A stretch of DNA of 64,000 nucleotides from Streptomyces decoyicus (GTDB lineage: Bacteria; Actinomycetota; Actinomycetes; Streptomycetales; Streptomycetaceae). A program made the position numbers and the translations under genes. The first letter of the stretch is position 1. Each line of letters starts with the position of its first letter. The notes beneath the pieces are model-generated. The model did not search any database and was not told where the DNA came from. It saw only the letters and a list, made by a program, of their open reading frames with translations. This document shows positions 8,018-16,451 of this stretch, one piece after another. Location: positions 4,836,001-4,900,000 of the forward strand of contig NZ_CP082301.1 in NCBI RefSeq assembly GCF_019880305.1. Direction: 5' to 3'.

Positions 8018-9097
8018 TCAGCGGCCGGTCTTGGGGGCCTTCCAGCGGGCGATGCCGCGGGCCACCAGGTTGAGGATCATGACGAAGGCGATGAGGACCA
8101 GCGCCGCGGCCCATGCGCGGTCGTAGGAGGCCTCGGAACCCTGTTGCCACTGTTGGAAAACGTAGAGCGGAAGTGACTGCTGGGCATCTTCGAACGGGTT
8201 GTTGTTGATCGTCTTCGCGCCCCACACCAGGAGCAGCACGGGCGCCGTCTCACCGGTGATACGGGCGATGGAGAGCATCACACCGGTGGTGATGCCGCCG
8301 ATCGACGTCGGCAGGACGACCTTGAGGATGGTGCGCCACTTGGGCACGCCGAGGGCCAGGGACGCCTCGCGCAGCTCGTTCGGGACGAGCTTGAGCATCT
8401 CCTCGGTGGAGCGGACGACGACCGGCATCATCAGGATCGCCAGGGCCATCGAGCCGGCGAAGCCGGACGGGCCGAAGCCGAGGATCAGGATCCATACGGA
8501 GAGGATGAACAGGCCTGCCACGATCGACGGGATGCCGGTCATGACGTCCACGAAGAAGGTGACGGCGCGGGCGAGCTTGCCGCGTCCGTATTCGACGAGG
8601 TAGATCGCGGTGAGCAGACCGATCGGCGCGGCGATCAGGGTGGCCAGGCCGACCTGCTCCAGGGTGCCGATGATCGCGTGGTAGATGCCGCCGCCGGGCA
8701 GCGCGTCCGGGGTGGTGCCCATCGAGTGGGACAGGAAGTAGCCGTCCAGGACCTTGGTGCCGCGGGCGACGGTCTCCCACAGGAGGGAGGCCAGCGGGAT
8801 GACGGCGATCAGGAAGCAGATCCAGACCAGGCTGGTGGCCAGCCGGTCCTTGGCCTGTCGGGCGCCCTCCACGACCGCGGCCAGCGCGAATGTGCCGAAG
8901 ACGAAGAGCAGGGCGGCGATCAGGCCCCACTGGACGGTGCTGTCCAGGCCGGCGCCCAGTCCGATGCCGCACCCGGCGCCGGCCGCGACCAGCGCGAGGA
9001 CCGGCGGGGTCCAGCGGGGGAGCCGGGCCTGCTGGAGGGAGACCGGAAGCGGGCTGCCGCCGTTCGAGACCGCGGGGCGGTCGGTCGTGATGCTCAT
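8018..9097 (-). CDS. pstA: Phosphate ABC transporter permease PstA
   Basis: 359 residues from ATG 9097 (MSITTDRPAV), preceded by GAGGTGG at a good distance. It has membrane segments in pairs and the EAA loop region LREASLALGVPKWRTI near residue 245 that contacts PstB. Residues 35-110 form an additional N-terminal membrane part. The start codon overlaps the stop of a 26-residue mini-ORF (ATGA), so translation is probably coupled to it. It forms the channel with PstC. Confidence 0.95.
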   Translation of the reverse strand: MSITTDRPAVSNGGSPLPVSLQQARLPRWTPPVLALVAAGAGCGIGLGAGLDSTVQWGLIAALLFVFGTFALAAVVEGARQAKDRLATSLVWICFLIAVIPLASLLWETVARGTKVLDGYFLSHSMGTTPDALPGGGIYHAIIGTLEQVGLATLIAAPIGLLTAIYLVEYGRGKLARAVTFFVDVMTGIPSIVAGLFILSVWILILGFGPSGFAGSMALAILMMPVVVRSTEEMLKLVPNELREASLALGVPKWRTILKVVLPTSIGGITTGVMLSIARITGETAPVLLLVWGAKTINNNPFEDAQQSLPLYVFQQWQQGSEASYDRAWAAALVLIAFVMILNLVARGIARWKAPKTGR

Positions 9098-9174
9098 GCC
9101 GCCACCTCGCTGCGCGAGGCAACGCATGTGCAAGGCGCGCACCTCTTGTTGATTCGTTCGCTTCGCTCACTCAT
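9094..9174 (-). CDS. 26-residue bridging mini-ORF, MSERSERI type
   Basis: The peptide begins MSERSERINKRCAP and ends RSEVAA. Its ATG overlaps the pstC TGA (ATGA) and its TGA overlaps the pstA ATG (ATGA), so ribosomes could pass from pstC through it to pstA. A short inverted repeat, CCTCG/CGAGG, lies in its second half together with the ribosome site of pstA. From memory, ORFs starting MSERSER recur in Streptomyces intergenic DNA, suggesting a dispersed element. Whether the peptide itself has a function is unknown. Confidence 0.55.
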   Translation of the reverse strand: MSERSERINKRCAPCTCVASRSEVAA

Positions 9175-10169
9175 GCAGCGGCTCCCGAGTACTCCTTGCG
9201 GCGGGCGATGATCAGGCGGGCCGCGCCGTTGACGAGCAGCGTGATCACGAAGAGGACGAGGCCGGAGGCGATCAGGGCGTCCTGGCCGAATTCGTCGGCC
9301 TCGCTGAACTTGCTGGCGATGTTCTGGGCGAACGTGCCGCCGCCCGGGTCCAGCAGGCTGGTGTTGATGAGGAAGCTGGGCGAGAGGACCGTGGCGACGG
9401 CCATCGTCTCGCCGAGGGCGCGGCCCAGGCCCAGCATGGAGGCGCTGATGACCCCGGAGCGGCCGAAGGGGAGCACCGACATCCGGATGACTTCCCAGCG
9501 GGTGGCGCCGAGCGCGAGCGCGGCCTCCTCGTGCATCTTCGGGACCTGGAGGAACACCTCGCGGCTGACGCTGGTCACGATCGGCAGGATCATGATCGCG
9601 AGCAGGATGCCGACGGTGAACAGCGAACGGGCCGCCCCGCCGCCGTATTCGAAGATGCCGGTCCAGCCGAGGTAGTCGTCCAGCCAGGTGTAGAGGCCGG
9701 TCAGATGCGGGACGAGGAACAGCGCGCCCCACAGGCCGTAGATGATGCTGGGCACCGCGGCGAGCAGGTCGATGACGTAGCCGAGCGGCGAGGACAGCCT
9801 GCGCGGCGCGTAGTGCGAGATGAACAGGGCGATGCCGACCGCGACCGGGACCGCTATGACCATCGCGACCACCGAGCTGACGACGGTGCCGAAGGCGAGC
9901 ACCGCGATGCCGAACTTGGGCTCCAGCCCGCTGGCGTTCCAGTCCAGCGTGGTGAAGAAGTTGGCCTTGTCGCCGGAGATGGCGAGCACGGAGCGGTAGG
10001 TGAGGAAGACCGCGATGGCGGCCATGATCACCAGGACGGCGATACCGGAGCCCCGGGAGAGCCCGAGGAAGATCCGGTCGCCGGGGCGGACCGCCTTGCC
10101 GGAGACGGCGGAGCGGCCGTCGTCCTCTGGCGGAAGCGGTGTGGCGGATGTCGAGGGAGTTGTGTTCAT
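9171..10169 (-). CDS. pstC: Phosphate ABC transporter permease PstC
   Basis: 332 residues from ATG 10169, with GGAGAA immediately upstream. Six or so membrane segments follow a 40-residue cytoplasmic N-terminus; the EAA-type loop MHEEAALALGATRWEV lies near residue 220. It pairs with PstA. Separated from pstS by 134 bp that holds a strong hairpin, and linked to pstA by the bridging mini-ORF. Confidence 0.96.
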   Translation of the reverse strand: MNTTPSTSATPLPPEDDGRSAVSGKAVRPGDRIFLGLSRGSGIAVLVIMAAIAVFLTYRSVLAISGDKANFFTTLDWNASGLEPKFGIAVLAFGTVVSSVVAMVIAVPVAVGIALFISHYAPRRLSSPLGYVIDLLAAVPSIIYGLWGALFLVPHLTGLYTWLDDYLGWTGIFEYGGGAARSLFTVGILLAIMILPIVTSVSREVFLQVPKMHEEAALALGATRWEVIRMSVLPFGRSGVISASMLGLGRALGETMAVATVLSPSFLINTSLLDPGGGTFAQNIASKFSEADEFGQDALIASGLVLFVITLLVNGAARLIIARRKEYSGAAA

Positions 10170-10232
10170 GGATTCTCCGGTCTGCGGAGCCTGCTGAAGG
10201 CTCCTGGCGCGGCGGTGCACCGGACGGGCGGC

Positions 10233-10271
10233 GGCCCGAAAGGGGCCCTTGTGAGGGGGCCCCTTTCGGCC
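10233..10271 (-). terminator. Intra-operon hairpin between pstS and pstC
   Basis: Near-perfect 15-bp GC-rich arms around a loop of about eight bases, 32 bp after the pstS stop in the direction of transcription. Placed to reduce read-through or protect the pstS 3' end, giving more binding protein than channel, as seen in other pst operons. Confidence 0.75.
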
Positions 10272-10303
10272 GTACGGCGGGATGGGGGCCGCCGCCCGGT
10301 AGG

Positions 10304-11416
10304 TCAGGAGAGCGTCGCGACGGTCTTGCGGACCTTGTCGGCGATCTCGGTGGGCAGCGGGGCGTAGCCGAGCTCCTTCAGGGCGCTCTGGCCGTCCTTG
10401 CTGGAGATGTAGGTCAGGAAGGACTTGGTGGCGGCCAGCGTCGCGGGCTTGTTGCCCTTGTCGCAGGCGATCTCGTTGGTCACCAGGGTGATCGGGTAGG
10501 CGCCCTCGGCCTTGGTGGTGTAGTTGAGCTTCAGGGCCAGGTCGTTGCCCTTGCCGACCTGCGTGGCCTCGGAGATCGCCTTGGAGGCGTTGTCGACGGT
10601 GGCGTCGACCGGGGCCTTGGCGCCGGTGTTCAGCTTGGCCGTCGGGACCTTGCCGGCCGTCGCGTACGACAGCTCGAAGTAGGAGATCGCACCGCTGGTC
10701 TGCTTGACCTGCGAGGAGACGCCGGCCGAGCCCGAGGCCGCCTGGCCGCCCTCGCCTTCCCACTTCTTCGCCGGCTCGTGCTTCCAGTCACCGGCGGCCT
10801 TGAGGTACTTGGTGAAGTTGTCGGTGGTGCCCGAGTCGTCGGAGCGGTGGAACGGCTGGATCTTGAGGTCCGGGAGCTTGGCGCCCGGGTTCAGCTGCTT
10901 GATCGCGGGGTCGTTCCACTTCTTGATCTCCGAGTTGAAGATCTTCGACAGGGTCGGGGCGTCCAGCACGAGGTTGTCGACGCCGGGGACGTTGTAGCCG
11001 ACCGCGATCGGGCCGCCGACCATCGGCAGGTCGATCGCCCGGCCGCCCTTGCAGACCTGCTTCGACTTCGTGACCTCGTCGGGCTTGAGGGGGGAGTCGG
11101 AGCCCGCGAAGGCGGTCTGGCCCTGGAGGAAGGTGGTGACGCCGGCGCCGGAGCCCGTCGGCTGGTAGTTGATCTCGGTGTCCTTGCAGGCGCCCGAGTA
11201 GGCCTGCACCCAGACGTCCATGGCGTTCTTCTGCGCGGACGAGCCGGACGCGAGCAGCTTGCCCTTGCCCTCGCACTTGATGTTCGACGTCTTGGCGGCG
11301 GCACCTCCGCCGCCGGAGGTGTCATCGGAGCCGCACGCCGTCAGGGCCAGGGCACCGGAGACGGCGAGAGCGCCAACGGCGAGGGCGCGAACCCGGTTCT
11401 TGCGCTGAAGCTTCAC
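10304..11416 (-). CDS. pstS: Phosphate-binding lipoprotein PstS
   Basis: 370 residues. Lipoprotein signal with lipobox LTAC at residues 25-28, then a Gly-rich linker. The periplasmic-binding fold shows the PstS phosphate contacts: GSSAQ near residue 57, AGSDSPL near residue 105, and RSDDSGTTDNFTKYL near residue 190. It captures phosphate outside the membrane for PstCAB. First gene of the operon, with a PHO box about 170 bp upstream and a TAATTT -10-like hexamer (plus-strand 11553-11558) between them. Confidence 0.97.
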   Translation of the reverse strand: MKLQRKNRVRALAVGALAVSGALALTACGSDDTSGGGGAAAKTSNIKCEGKGKLLASGSSAQKNAMDVWVQAYSGACKDTEINYQPTGSGAGVTTFLQGQTAFAGSDSPLKPDEVTKSKQVCKGGRAIDLPMVGGPIAVGYNVPGVDNLVLDAPTLSKIFNSEIKKWNDPAIKQLNPGAKLPDLKIQPFHRSDDSGTTDNFTKYLKAAGDWKHEPAKKWEGEGGQAASGSAGVSSQVKQTSGAISYFELSYATAGKVPTAKLNTGAKAPVDATVDNASKAISEATQVGKGNDLALKLNYTTKAEGAYPITLVTNEIACDKGNKPATLAATKSFLTYISSKDGQSALKELGYAPLPTEIADKVRKTVATLS

Positions 11417-11563
11417 TGTCGAAAGTTCCTTCCTGGGGCGCGCCGCTGCGTCGGCGTGCGAAGTGATGAGTGGTGAGGGTCACCGCGGTCTGCGATGCCA
11501 GCTAGCCGTGTCGCGCTTGCGCATCGGGCATGGCGCGCACTCGGTAAGGCTGAAATTAGGCAG

Positions 11564-11607
11564 ATCAGGTGAAGCGGCCGAACGAGGAGAGTGAACGCAC
11601 GGTGAAC
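11564..11607 (-). promoter_or_regulatory. PHO box (PhoP-binding direct repeats) upstream of pstS
   Basis: On the minus strand two 11-bp units start GTTCACC (11607) and GTTCAC (11596), exactly 11 bp apart, as in the Streptomyces PhoP consensus. A third degenerate unit and a fourth starting CTTCACC (11574) keep the same phase towards pstS. Predicts activation by PhoRP on phosphate limitation. The NlpC/P60 gene diverges 120 bp away. Confidence 0.9.
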
Positions 11608-11726
11608 CTCGGCCATCGGATGGGTGCGGGGGGAGAAGCGCTCGCCCGCGCGTGCGAAACGGCCCGTCGCCCTGTTGAATTACCGGCCGGTATGGCAGCA
11701 TCCGCGCCTGAGGGACACGCGAATCG

Positions 11727-12929
11727 GTGCGGAACGACCGGAGGTGGCTGGTGGGGAGCCAGGGGGCACAGCAGGGCGTTCGGGACGTACGGGGCGTATG
11801 GGGTGGACGGGGGGCATGGGGGGTGTGGGGCGCACGGGGCGGACGGCTCGTGGCGTGCACCGCTGTCGTCCTGTGCGCGATGGGGTTGCTCGGCGGTACG
11901 GCGACCGCCGCCTACGCCGATGACCCGAAGAATCCGTCCGCGGACACGGGGCGGGGCGCCGATGTGGCAGCGGCCTCGGACGCCGACGCCCGGCGTCTCG
12001 ACGACGTACGCAAGAAGATCGATGCCCTTTACCGTAAGGCGGAGCAGGCCACCGATGCCTACAACGCCGCCAAGGAACAGGTCGGGCTCCAGCAGAAGGA
12101 GATCGTCAAGCTGGCGCGCAGCATCGACACCACCCAGCACCGGCTGGCCGCCCTCAAGCGGCAGGCGGGCGCGCTGGCCAGTGCCCAGTACCGCGGCGGC
12201 GGGCTGCCCGCCGAGGCGAAGCTGATGCTCAACGCCGCTCCGGAGGGCTTTCTCGACAACGCCACCCTGGCCCGCAAGGCGCAGCACGCCGCCAAGCGGG
12301 TGATCGGCCAACTTTCCCGTCTCGAGGGTGACTTGGAGACGTATTCGGACGCCGCCACGGACCGCTGGGAGAAGCTGGAGGCGAACCGCAAGAAGAAGGA
12401 AAGCGCCCGGCGGGACATCAAGAAAAAGATTGAAGCGGCAAAGAAGCTGGAATCCCGGCTGGCCGACAAGGAAAAGGACCGGCTGAAGAAGCTGGAGGAC
12501 GAGCTGGCCTTCAAGCAGCAGCAGAAGTGGCTGGACTCCGGCGTACTGAAAGACATCAGCAACAAGGCGTCGGCCCCCGGCAAGAAGGCGATTTCGTACG
12601 CCACCGCGCAGATCGGCAAGGATTATGTGTGGGGTGCGGAAGGTCCTGACACCTTCGACTGCTCCGGGCTGACCCTGCGGGCGTGGCAGGCCGGTGACCG
12701 GACCATCCCGCGGACCTCACAGGAGCAGTGGCGACAGCTGCCCCGGGTGGCCCTCAAGGACATGCGGCCGGGCGACCTGATCATTTACTTCTCGGATGCC
12801 AGCCATGTCGGCATGTATCTCGGTAATGGCGCGATTGTGCATGCGCCGCGGCCCGGCCGGCAGGTCACGATCACCGGCGCCGGATCGATGCCGATCCTCG
12901 GCGTCGTCCGCCCCGACGGTGAGCGCTGA
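11727..12929 (+). CDS. Secreted coiled-coil NlpC/P60 peptidoglycan hydrolase
   Basis: 400 residues from GTG 11727. An unusually long N-terminus rich in Gly, Trp and Arg (VWGGRGAWGVWGARG) precedes a hydrophobic signal segment ending ATAAYA. Residues 85-275 are a charged coiled coil, followed by the catalytic domain with DFDCSGL-type motif (DTFDCSGLT, catalytic Cys), a SDASHVGMYLGNG His block and VHAPRPGR. It should cleave peptidoglycan peptides outside the cell. It diverges from pstS across the PHO box, so phosphate-dependent expression is possible but not shown. Confidence 0.9.
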   Translation: MRNDRRWLVGSQGAQQGVRDVRGVWGGRGAWGVWGARGGRLVACTAVVLCAMGLLGGTATAAYADDPKNPSADTGRGADVAAASDADARRLDDVRKKIDALYRKAEQATDAYNAAKEQVGLQQKEIVKLARSIDTTQHRLAALKRQAGALASAQYRGGGLPAEAKLMLNAAPEGFLDNATLARKAQHAAKRVIGQLSRLEGDLETYSDAATDRWEKLEANRKKKESARRDIKKKIEAAKKLESRLADKEKDRLKKLEDELAFKQQQKWLDSGVLKDISNKASAPGKKAISYATAQIGKDYVWGAEGPDTFDCSGLTLRAWQAGDRTIPRTSQEQWRQLPRVALKDMRPGDLIIYFSDASHVGMYLGNGAIVHAPRPGRQVTITGAGSMPILGVVRPDGER

Positions 12930-13257
12930 CACGATGGCGCACATCACACGCGCGATAAATGACCGGATTGTTTGCTGTCCGAGGGTTGCCGATGCGTAGC
13001 TGAATGCACTCAAGCGGGGTGATGTTCGTCATTACCCATTCATCCCTCCCCAGGTCAAATGGCTTATCAGGTGCGGCATATGACGATGGCCGATTGCCGC
13101 CGGGCATTCCATCCCCCTCCGTACTGACGCTATGGTCGCCTGTCAGTGCCCGGTGTGCACCTCCGCTCCTTTGACCGACGAGCGGCGGGGAGCCGGGCAC
13201 GGTGGTGCGCCGTCGGCGTCCGCCGCACCCCTCGGGGGGAGGGAAGGAAGCAGAGCA
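12930..13257. other. Intergenic region without a gene
   Basis: 328 bp between two plus-strand genes, clearly lower in G+C than its surroundings in 12950-13120. It presumably holds the promoter of the SpoIIE phosphatase gene. No inverted repeat or coding frame with family resemblance was found. Confidence 0.5.
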
Positions 13258-14652
13258 ATGCCCGTACCCGTACCGCACCAGCGGACGGTCGTGCTGCCGC
13301 ACCAGGCAGGACCGGTGGACGACGCCTGCGCGGATACCGCGCAGGTCGCCGGCGCGCCGGGCGCGGGAGACGCGACGGCCCTCCCGGTCTCGCAGGGCTC
13401 TCCGGCGTCCGACCAGCCGCAGCCGGCCGAACAGCGACTTTCGGCCGACCACGGGACGCCCCACCAGGGCCTGACCCTGCTCCTCATCGGCGAGGACCCC
13501 AATAGTCATGTCCCCGACATGTGGGACTGGGCGGGCCGCAAGGTGCGCCTGCGGACCGCCCGCAACCTCACCGAGGCCGAGCGGCTGCTCACCGACGATG
13601 TGCACTGCATCCTGCTCGACCTGCCCCCGCGGCAGCCCCACGACCGCGCGGAACGCGCCCCGGCCCACGGCAACGCCCCCGGTGACGAGCTGGGCATGCT
13701 GCGCGATGTGCTGCGGATGGCCACCTCGCACGCCGTTCTCGTCCTCACCTACGAGACGGACGCCGAGCGCGCCGCCGATGCCGTCCGCGTCGGCGCCCAG
13801 GACTACCTCTTCCGCGACGAGCTCGACGGCGCGGTGCTCAGCCGCGCGGTCCGCTACGCCGTCGAGCGCAAACGCGCCGACCTCGCACAGCGCCAGCTCA
13901 CCGAGTCGCGGATGCTGGCCCAGGAGAACGCCCGACTGGAGCGCGGCCTGCTGCCCACGCCCCTGCTCGACGGCTCCGACCTGCGGTTCGCCGCCTGCTA
14001 CCGCCCCGGCCGCAGCCGTGCGCTGCTCGGCGGCGACTTCTACGACACCGTCCGTACCCCGGACGGCACCGTCCACGCGATGATCGGCGATGTCTGCGGC
14101 CACGGCCCCGACGAGGCCGCCCTCGGCGTCGAGCTGCGCATCGCCTGGCGCGCGCTGACCTTCGCCGGACTCTCCGGCGACGAGCTGCTGGCCACCCTCC
14201 AGAAGGTGCTGGAGCACGAGCGGGCGGACGACGAGATCTTCGCGACGCTGTGCACCGTCGACATCTCCGCGGACGGCCGCCGCGCCGGGCTGTGCCTGGC
14301 CGGCCACCCCGCACCGCTGCTGGCCCAGGCCGGCGAGCGCCCGCAGCTGCTGCCGTACGAATTCGGCGGCCCGGCGCTCGGCCTGCTGCCGCATGCCCGC
14401 TGGCCGCGCCGGCAGGTGGAACTGGGCGGCTCGTGGAGCCTGATGATGTACACCGACGGTCTGATCGAGGGCCGGATCGGCAAGGGGAATCAGCGCCTCG
14501 GCCAGGAGGGCATGACCGAGCTGGTCAGCCGGCAGATGGCCGCCGGTCTCACGGGCGAGGAGCTGCTGGACGCCTCGGTCAGGGAAGTGCGCGACCTGAA
14601 CGGCGGCGAGCTGACGGACGACGTGGCCGTCCTGCTGCTGGACCGTCGCTGA
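13258..14652 (+). CDS. SpoIIE/RsbU-type PP2C phosphatase with N-terminal receiver-like domain
   Basis: 464 residues from ATG 13258, which has GGAAGGAAG just upstream; the frame is open earlier but Cys/Arg-rich and unconserved. Residues 75-205 resemble a response-regulator receiver: HCILLDLPP supplies the phosphoacceptor-type Asp, VLTYETD the Thr position, and YLFRDE has Arg where Lys is usual. A linker helix leads to a SpoIIE domain with LLGGDFYDT, GDVCGHGPDEA and TDDVAVLLL metal-binding acids. Such enzymes dephosphorylate anti-sigma antagonists and so switch sigma factors. The partner protein is not in the window. Confidence 0.88.
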   Translation: MPVPVPHQRTVVLPHQAGPVDDACADTAQVAGAPGAGDATALPVSQGSPASDQPQPAEQRLSADHGTPHQGLTLLLIGEDPNSHVPDMWDWAGRKVRLRTARNLTEAERLLTDDVHCILLDLPPRQPHDRAERAPAHGNAPGDELGMLRDVLRMATSHAVLVLTYETDAERAADAVRVGAQDYLFRDELDGAVLSRAVRYAVERKRADLAQRQLTESRMLAQENARLERGLLPTPLLDGSDLRFAACYRPGRSRALLGGDFYDTVRTPDGTVHAMIGDVCGHGPDEAALGVELRIAWRALTFAGLSGDELLATLQKVLEHERADDEIFATLCTVDISADGRRAGLCLAGHPAPLLAQAGERPQLLPYEFGGPALGLLPHARWPRRQVELGGSWSLMMYTDGLIEGRIGKGNQRLGQEGMTELVSRQMAAGLTGEELLDASVREVRDLNGGELTDDVAVLLLDRR

Positions 14653-14752
14653 GGGGTCTGCGTCCCCGCTGCTGCCGTGGCGCCGGTGCCGTCAGCGGGC
14701 CGCGGCCCCGCGGTCGCGGGGGCCCGGTCTTCTCCGGGGCCTCCCGCTCGGC

Positions 14753-15106
14753 TCAGCGGCCGCCGTTGTAGGGCCCGTACGGCCCGTCCGAGCTGGAGCC
14801 CCCGCGGCGCGGGCCACGGCCGCCGCCGGTGACCTGCCGGAGCGCCGGGCGTACGTCGACGGTGTACACGATCACTGCGATCACGCCGATGACCGGCAGG
14901 AACGACATGATCGGGAGAATGAACAGCAGCGCCGTGGCAAGGGCGAGGAAGATCAGCCACATGCCCTTGGTCTGCTTGCTCGCGGCGCGATAGGCGTCCT
15001 CGCGGCGCACGGCCGCATCGACCAGCATCACGGCGGCATAGACACCCAGGGCGAGCTGCACCCAGCTCAGAATGCTCTGGAACCCGTAAATCAGCACGCC
15101 ATACAC
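14753..15106 (-). CDS. Small membrane protein, DUF2516-like
   Basis: About 117 residues from GTG 15106. Two or three hydrophobic segments (SILSWVQLALGVYAAVMLVDA, then GMWLIFLALATALLFILP and FLPVIGVIAVIVYTVDVRP) with KQTK between them, followed by a Gly/Ser-rich tail. The pattern fits the actinobacterial DUF2516 family as I remember it; function unknown. It precedes the HBHA-like and XRE genes' 3' end only in map order: all three are on the minus strand and may form one transcription unit, with this gene last. Confidence 0.7.
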   Translation of the reverse strand: MYGVLIYGFQSILSWVQLALGVYAAVMLVDAAVRREDAYRAASKQTKGMWLIFLALATALLFILPIMSFLPVIGVIAVIVYTVDVRPALRQVTGGGRGPRRGGSSSDGPYGPYNGGR

Positions 15107-15286
15107 CGCCCGTTCGCCGGTCGTGTCCTTCTCGGTCCGCGGCGGCCTGTATGCCGCCCGTGCGGCCCCACCGTACCCGGACAACGGGCCGGGCACCCGA
15201 AGTGTGCCCGGCCCGGCCCGTGGGAAAGGGACCTCGGCGAAAGGTGCGCGAGCTCGCAGCACCCTCGCTTCATGTGCCCTGCGCCC

Positions 15287-15928
15287 TCACTTGGCGGACG
15301 GCGGGGTGCTCTTCTTCGCCGGTGCCGGCGCCGGGGCCGGCTTGCGCTGCGCGACCGGCTTCTTCGGCGCGGCCGGCTTGGGCTGCGTCGACGGGGTGGC
15401 CTTGGTCTCCGCCTTGGCGCCGTTCGCCGTCTGGGGCTTCGGAGCGCTCTTGACGGCCGGCTTGGGCGCGGACTTCGGCGCGGGCTCCGGCTCGATCGCC
15501 ACCGCGAGGTCCTCGACCTGGTCGGCGGCCTCGCCGCGCCAGGTCGCCACCGCGCCGCGACCGCGCTCGGCCAGCTCCTCGTAGCCCTCACGGGTCCGGA
15601 CGACGGCCTCGGCCGCGCGGCCCACGCCCTGGAGCGCCAGCTCCTGCGCCTGGTCACGGACCTTCTTGATGTCGCCGTCCAGCGAGCCCAGCAGCTCGGT
15701 CAGCTTGTCCTTGGCGTCCTTGGCCTGCTTGGTGACCAGTGCCTGGACGTCCTTGGGGTCGGTGCTGCGCACGGACTCGAAGCGCTTGGGCGCCTCGACC
15801 CGGATCTTCTCGACGAACTGCGGCACCTCGCCGAGCTTCTCGGCAGCCAGGTCGACGGTGCCGGCCAGGGCGTACAGCGGGGTCGCGTCGCTCAGGGCCT
15901 TGCGGAGGTCATCGGTGTTGATGGCCAT
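15287..15928 (-). CDS. HBHA-like helical protein with Lys/Pro/Ala tail
   Basis: 213 residues. Residues 1-135 form long amphipathic helices (DDLRKALSDATPLYALAGTVD, GEVPQFVEKIRV), and residues 145-213 are a low-complexity Lys-Pro-Ala tail of PAPKSAPKP-type repeats. This layout matches the mycobacterial heparin-binding haemagglutinin, whose tail binds polyanions and whose Streptomyces relatives have been linked to surface adhesion and polymer binding. No signal peptide is present, as in HBHA itself. It follows the XRE regulator by 33 bp, suggesting co-transcription. Confidence 0.72.
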   Translation of the reverse strand: MAINTDDLRKALSDATPLYALAGTVDLAAEKLGEVPQFVEKIRVEAPKRFESVRSTDPKDVQALVTKQAKDAKDKLTELLGSLDGDIKKVRDQAQELALQGVGRAAEAVVRTREGYEELAERGRGAVATWRGEAADQVEDLAVAIEPEPAPKSAPKPAVKSAPKPQTANGAKAETKATPSTQPKPAAPKKPVAQRKPAPAPAPAKKSTPPSAK

Positions 15929-15961
15929 GACGTTATTCCTCCTGGAAACGGAATCGGTTGC

Positions 15962-16408
15962 TCAGGTGGCGTGCGGGCCGCCGTCGGCCTCTGTCTCAAG
16001 GGAGTCCGTGCCGCGCCCGTCCTCAGGTCCGCTCACAGCGGTGTCCTTGCCGCCGCTCCCGAGCCCGTTCTCCTTGCGGAAGGACTCGTAGATCTGGAGC
16101 AGAACCTGCTTCTGTCTCTCGTTCAGCGCCGGGTCGGTGAGTATCGCGGTCTGCACCTCGACCCCGTCCAGACCCTTCCGCTCGTCCAGAATCCCGGCCT
16201 GGACGTACAGCGTCTCCGCGGATATCCGCAGTGCCTTGGCGAGCTGCTGGAGGATCTCCGCGCTCGGCTTGCGCAAACCGCGCTCGATCTGGCTGAGGTA
16301 CGGGTTGGACACCCCGGCGGCATCCGCGAGCTGCCGCAGGCTCAGCTGCGCCGTGCGCCGCTGCTCCCGCAGGAACTCGCCGAGATTGCCGACGTTGAGT
16401 GATGCCAT
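15962..16408 (-). CDS. XRE-family helix-turn-helix regulator
   Basis: 148 residues from ATG 16408 (MASLNVGNLGEFL). An N-terminal Cro/CI-type HTH spans residues 8-65 with LSLRQLADAAGVSNPYLSQIERG as the core. The C-terminal half has ILTDPALNERQKQVLLQIYESF, a conserved helix pair seen in Streptomyces homologues that I recall, and a disordered acidic end. It lies just upstream of the HBHA-like gene on the same strand, a pairing that suggests it controls or is co-expressed with it. The ligand is unknown. Confidence 0.85.
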   Translation of the reverse strand: MASLNVGNLGEFLREQRRTAQLSLRQLADAAGVSNPYLSQIERGLRKPSAEILQQLAKALRISAETLYVQAGILDERKGLDGVEVQTAILTDPALNERQKQVLLQIYESFRKENGLGSGGKDTAVSGPEDGRGTDSLETEADGGPHAT

Positions 16409-16451
16409 ATGTCGATGGTGCCTCGAAGTGCTAACTATTGCAAGCAAGGTG

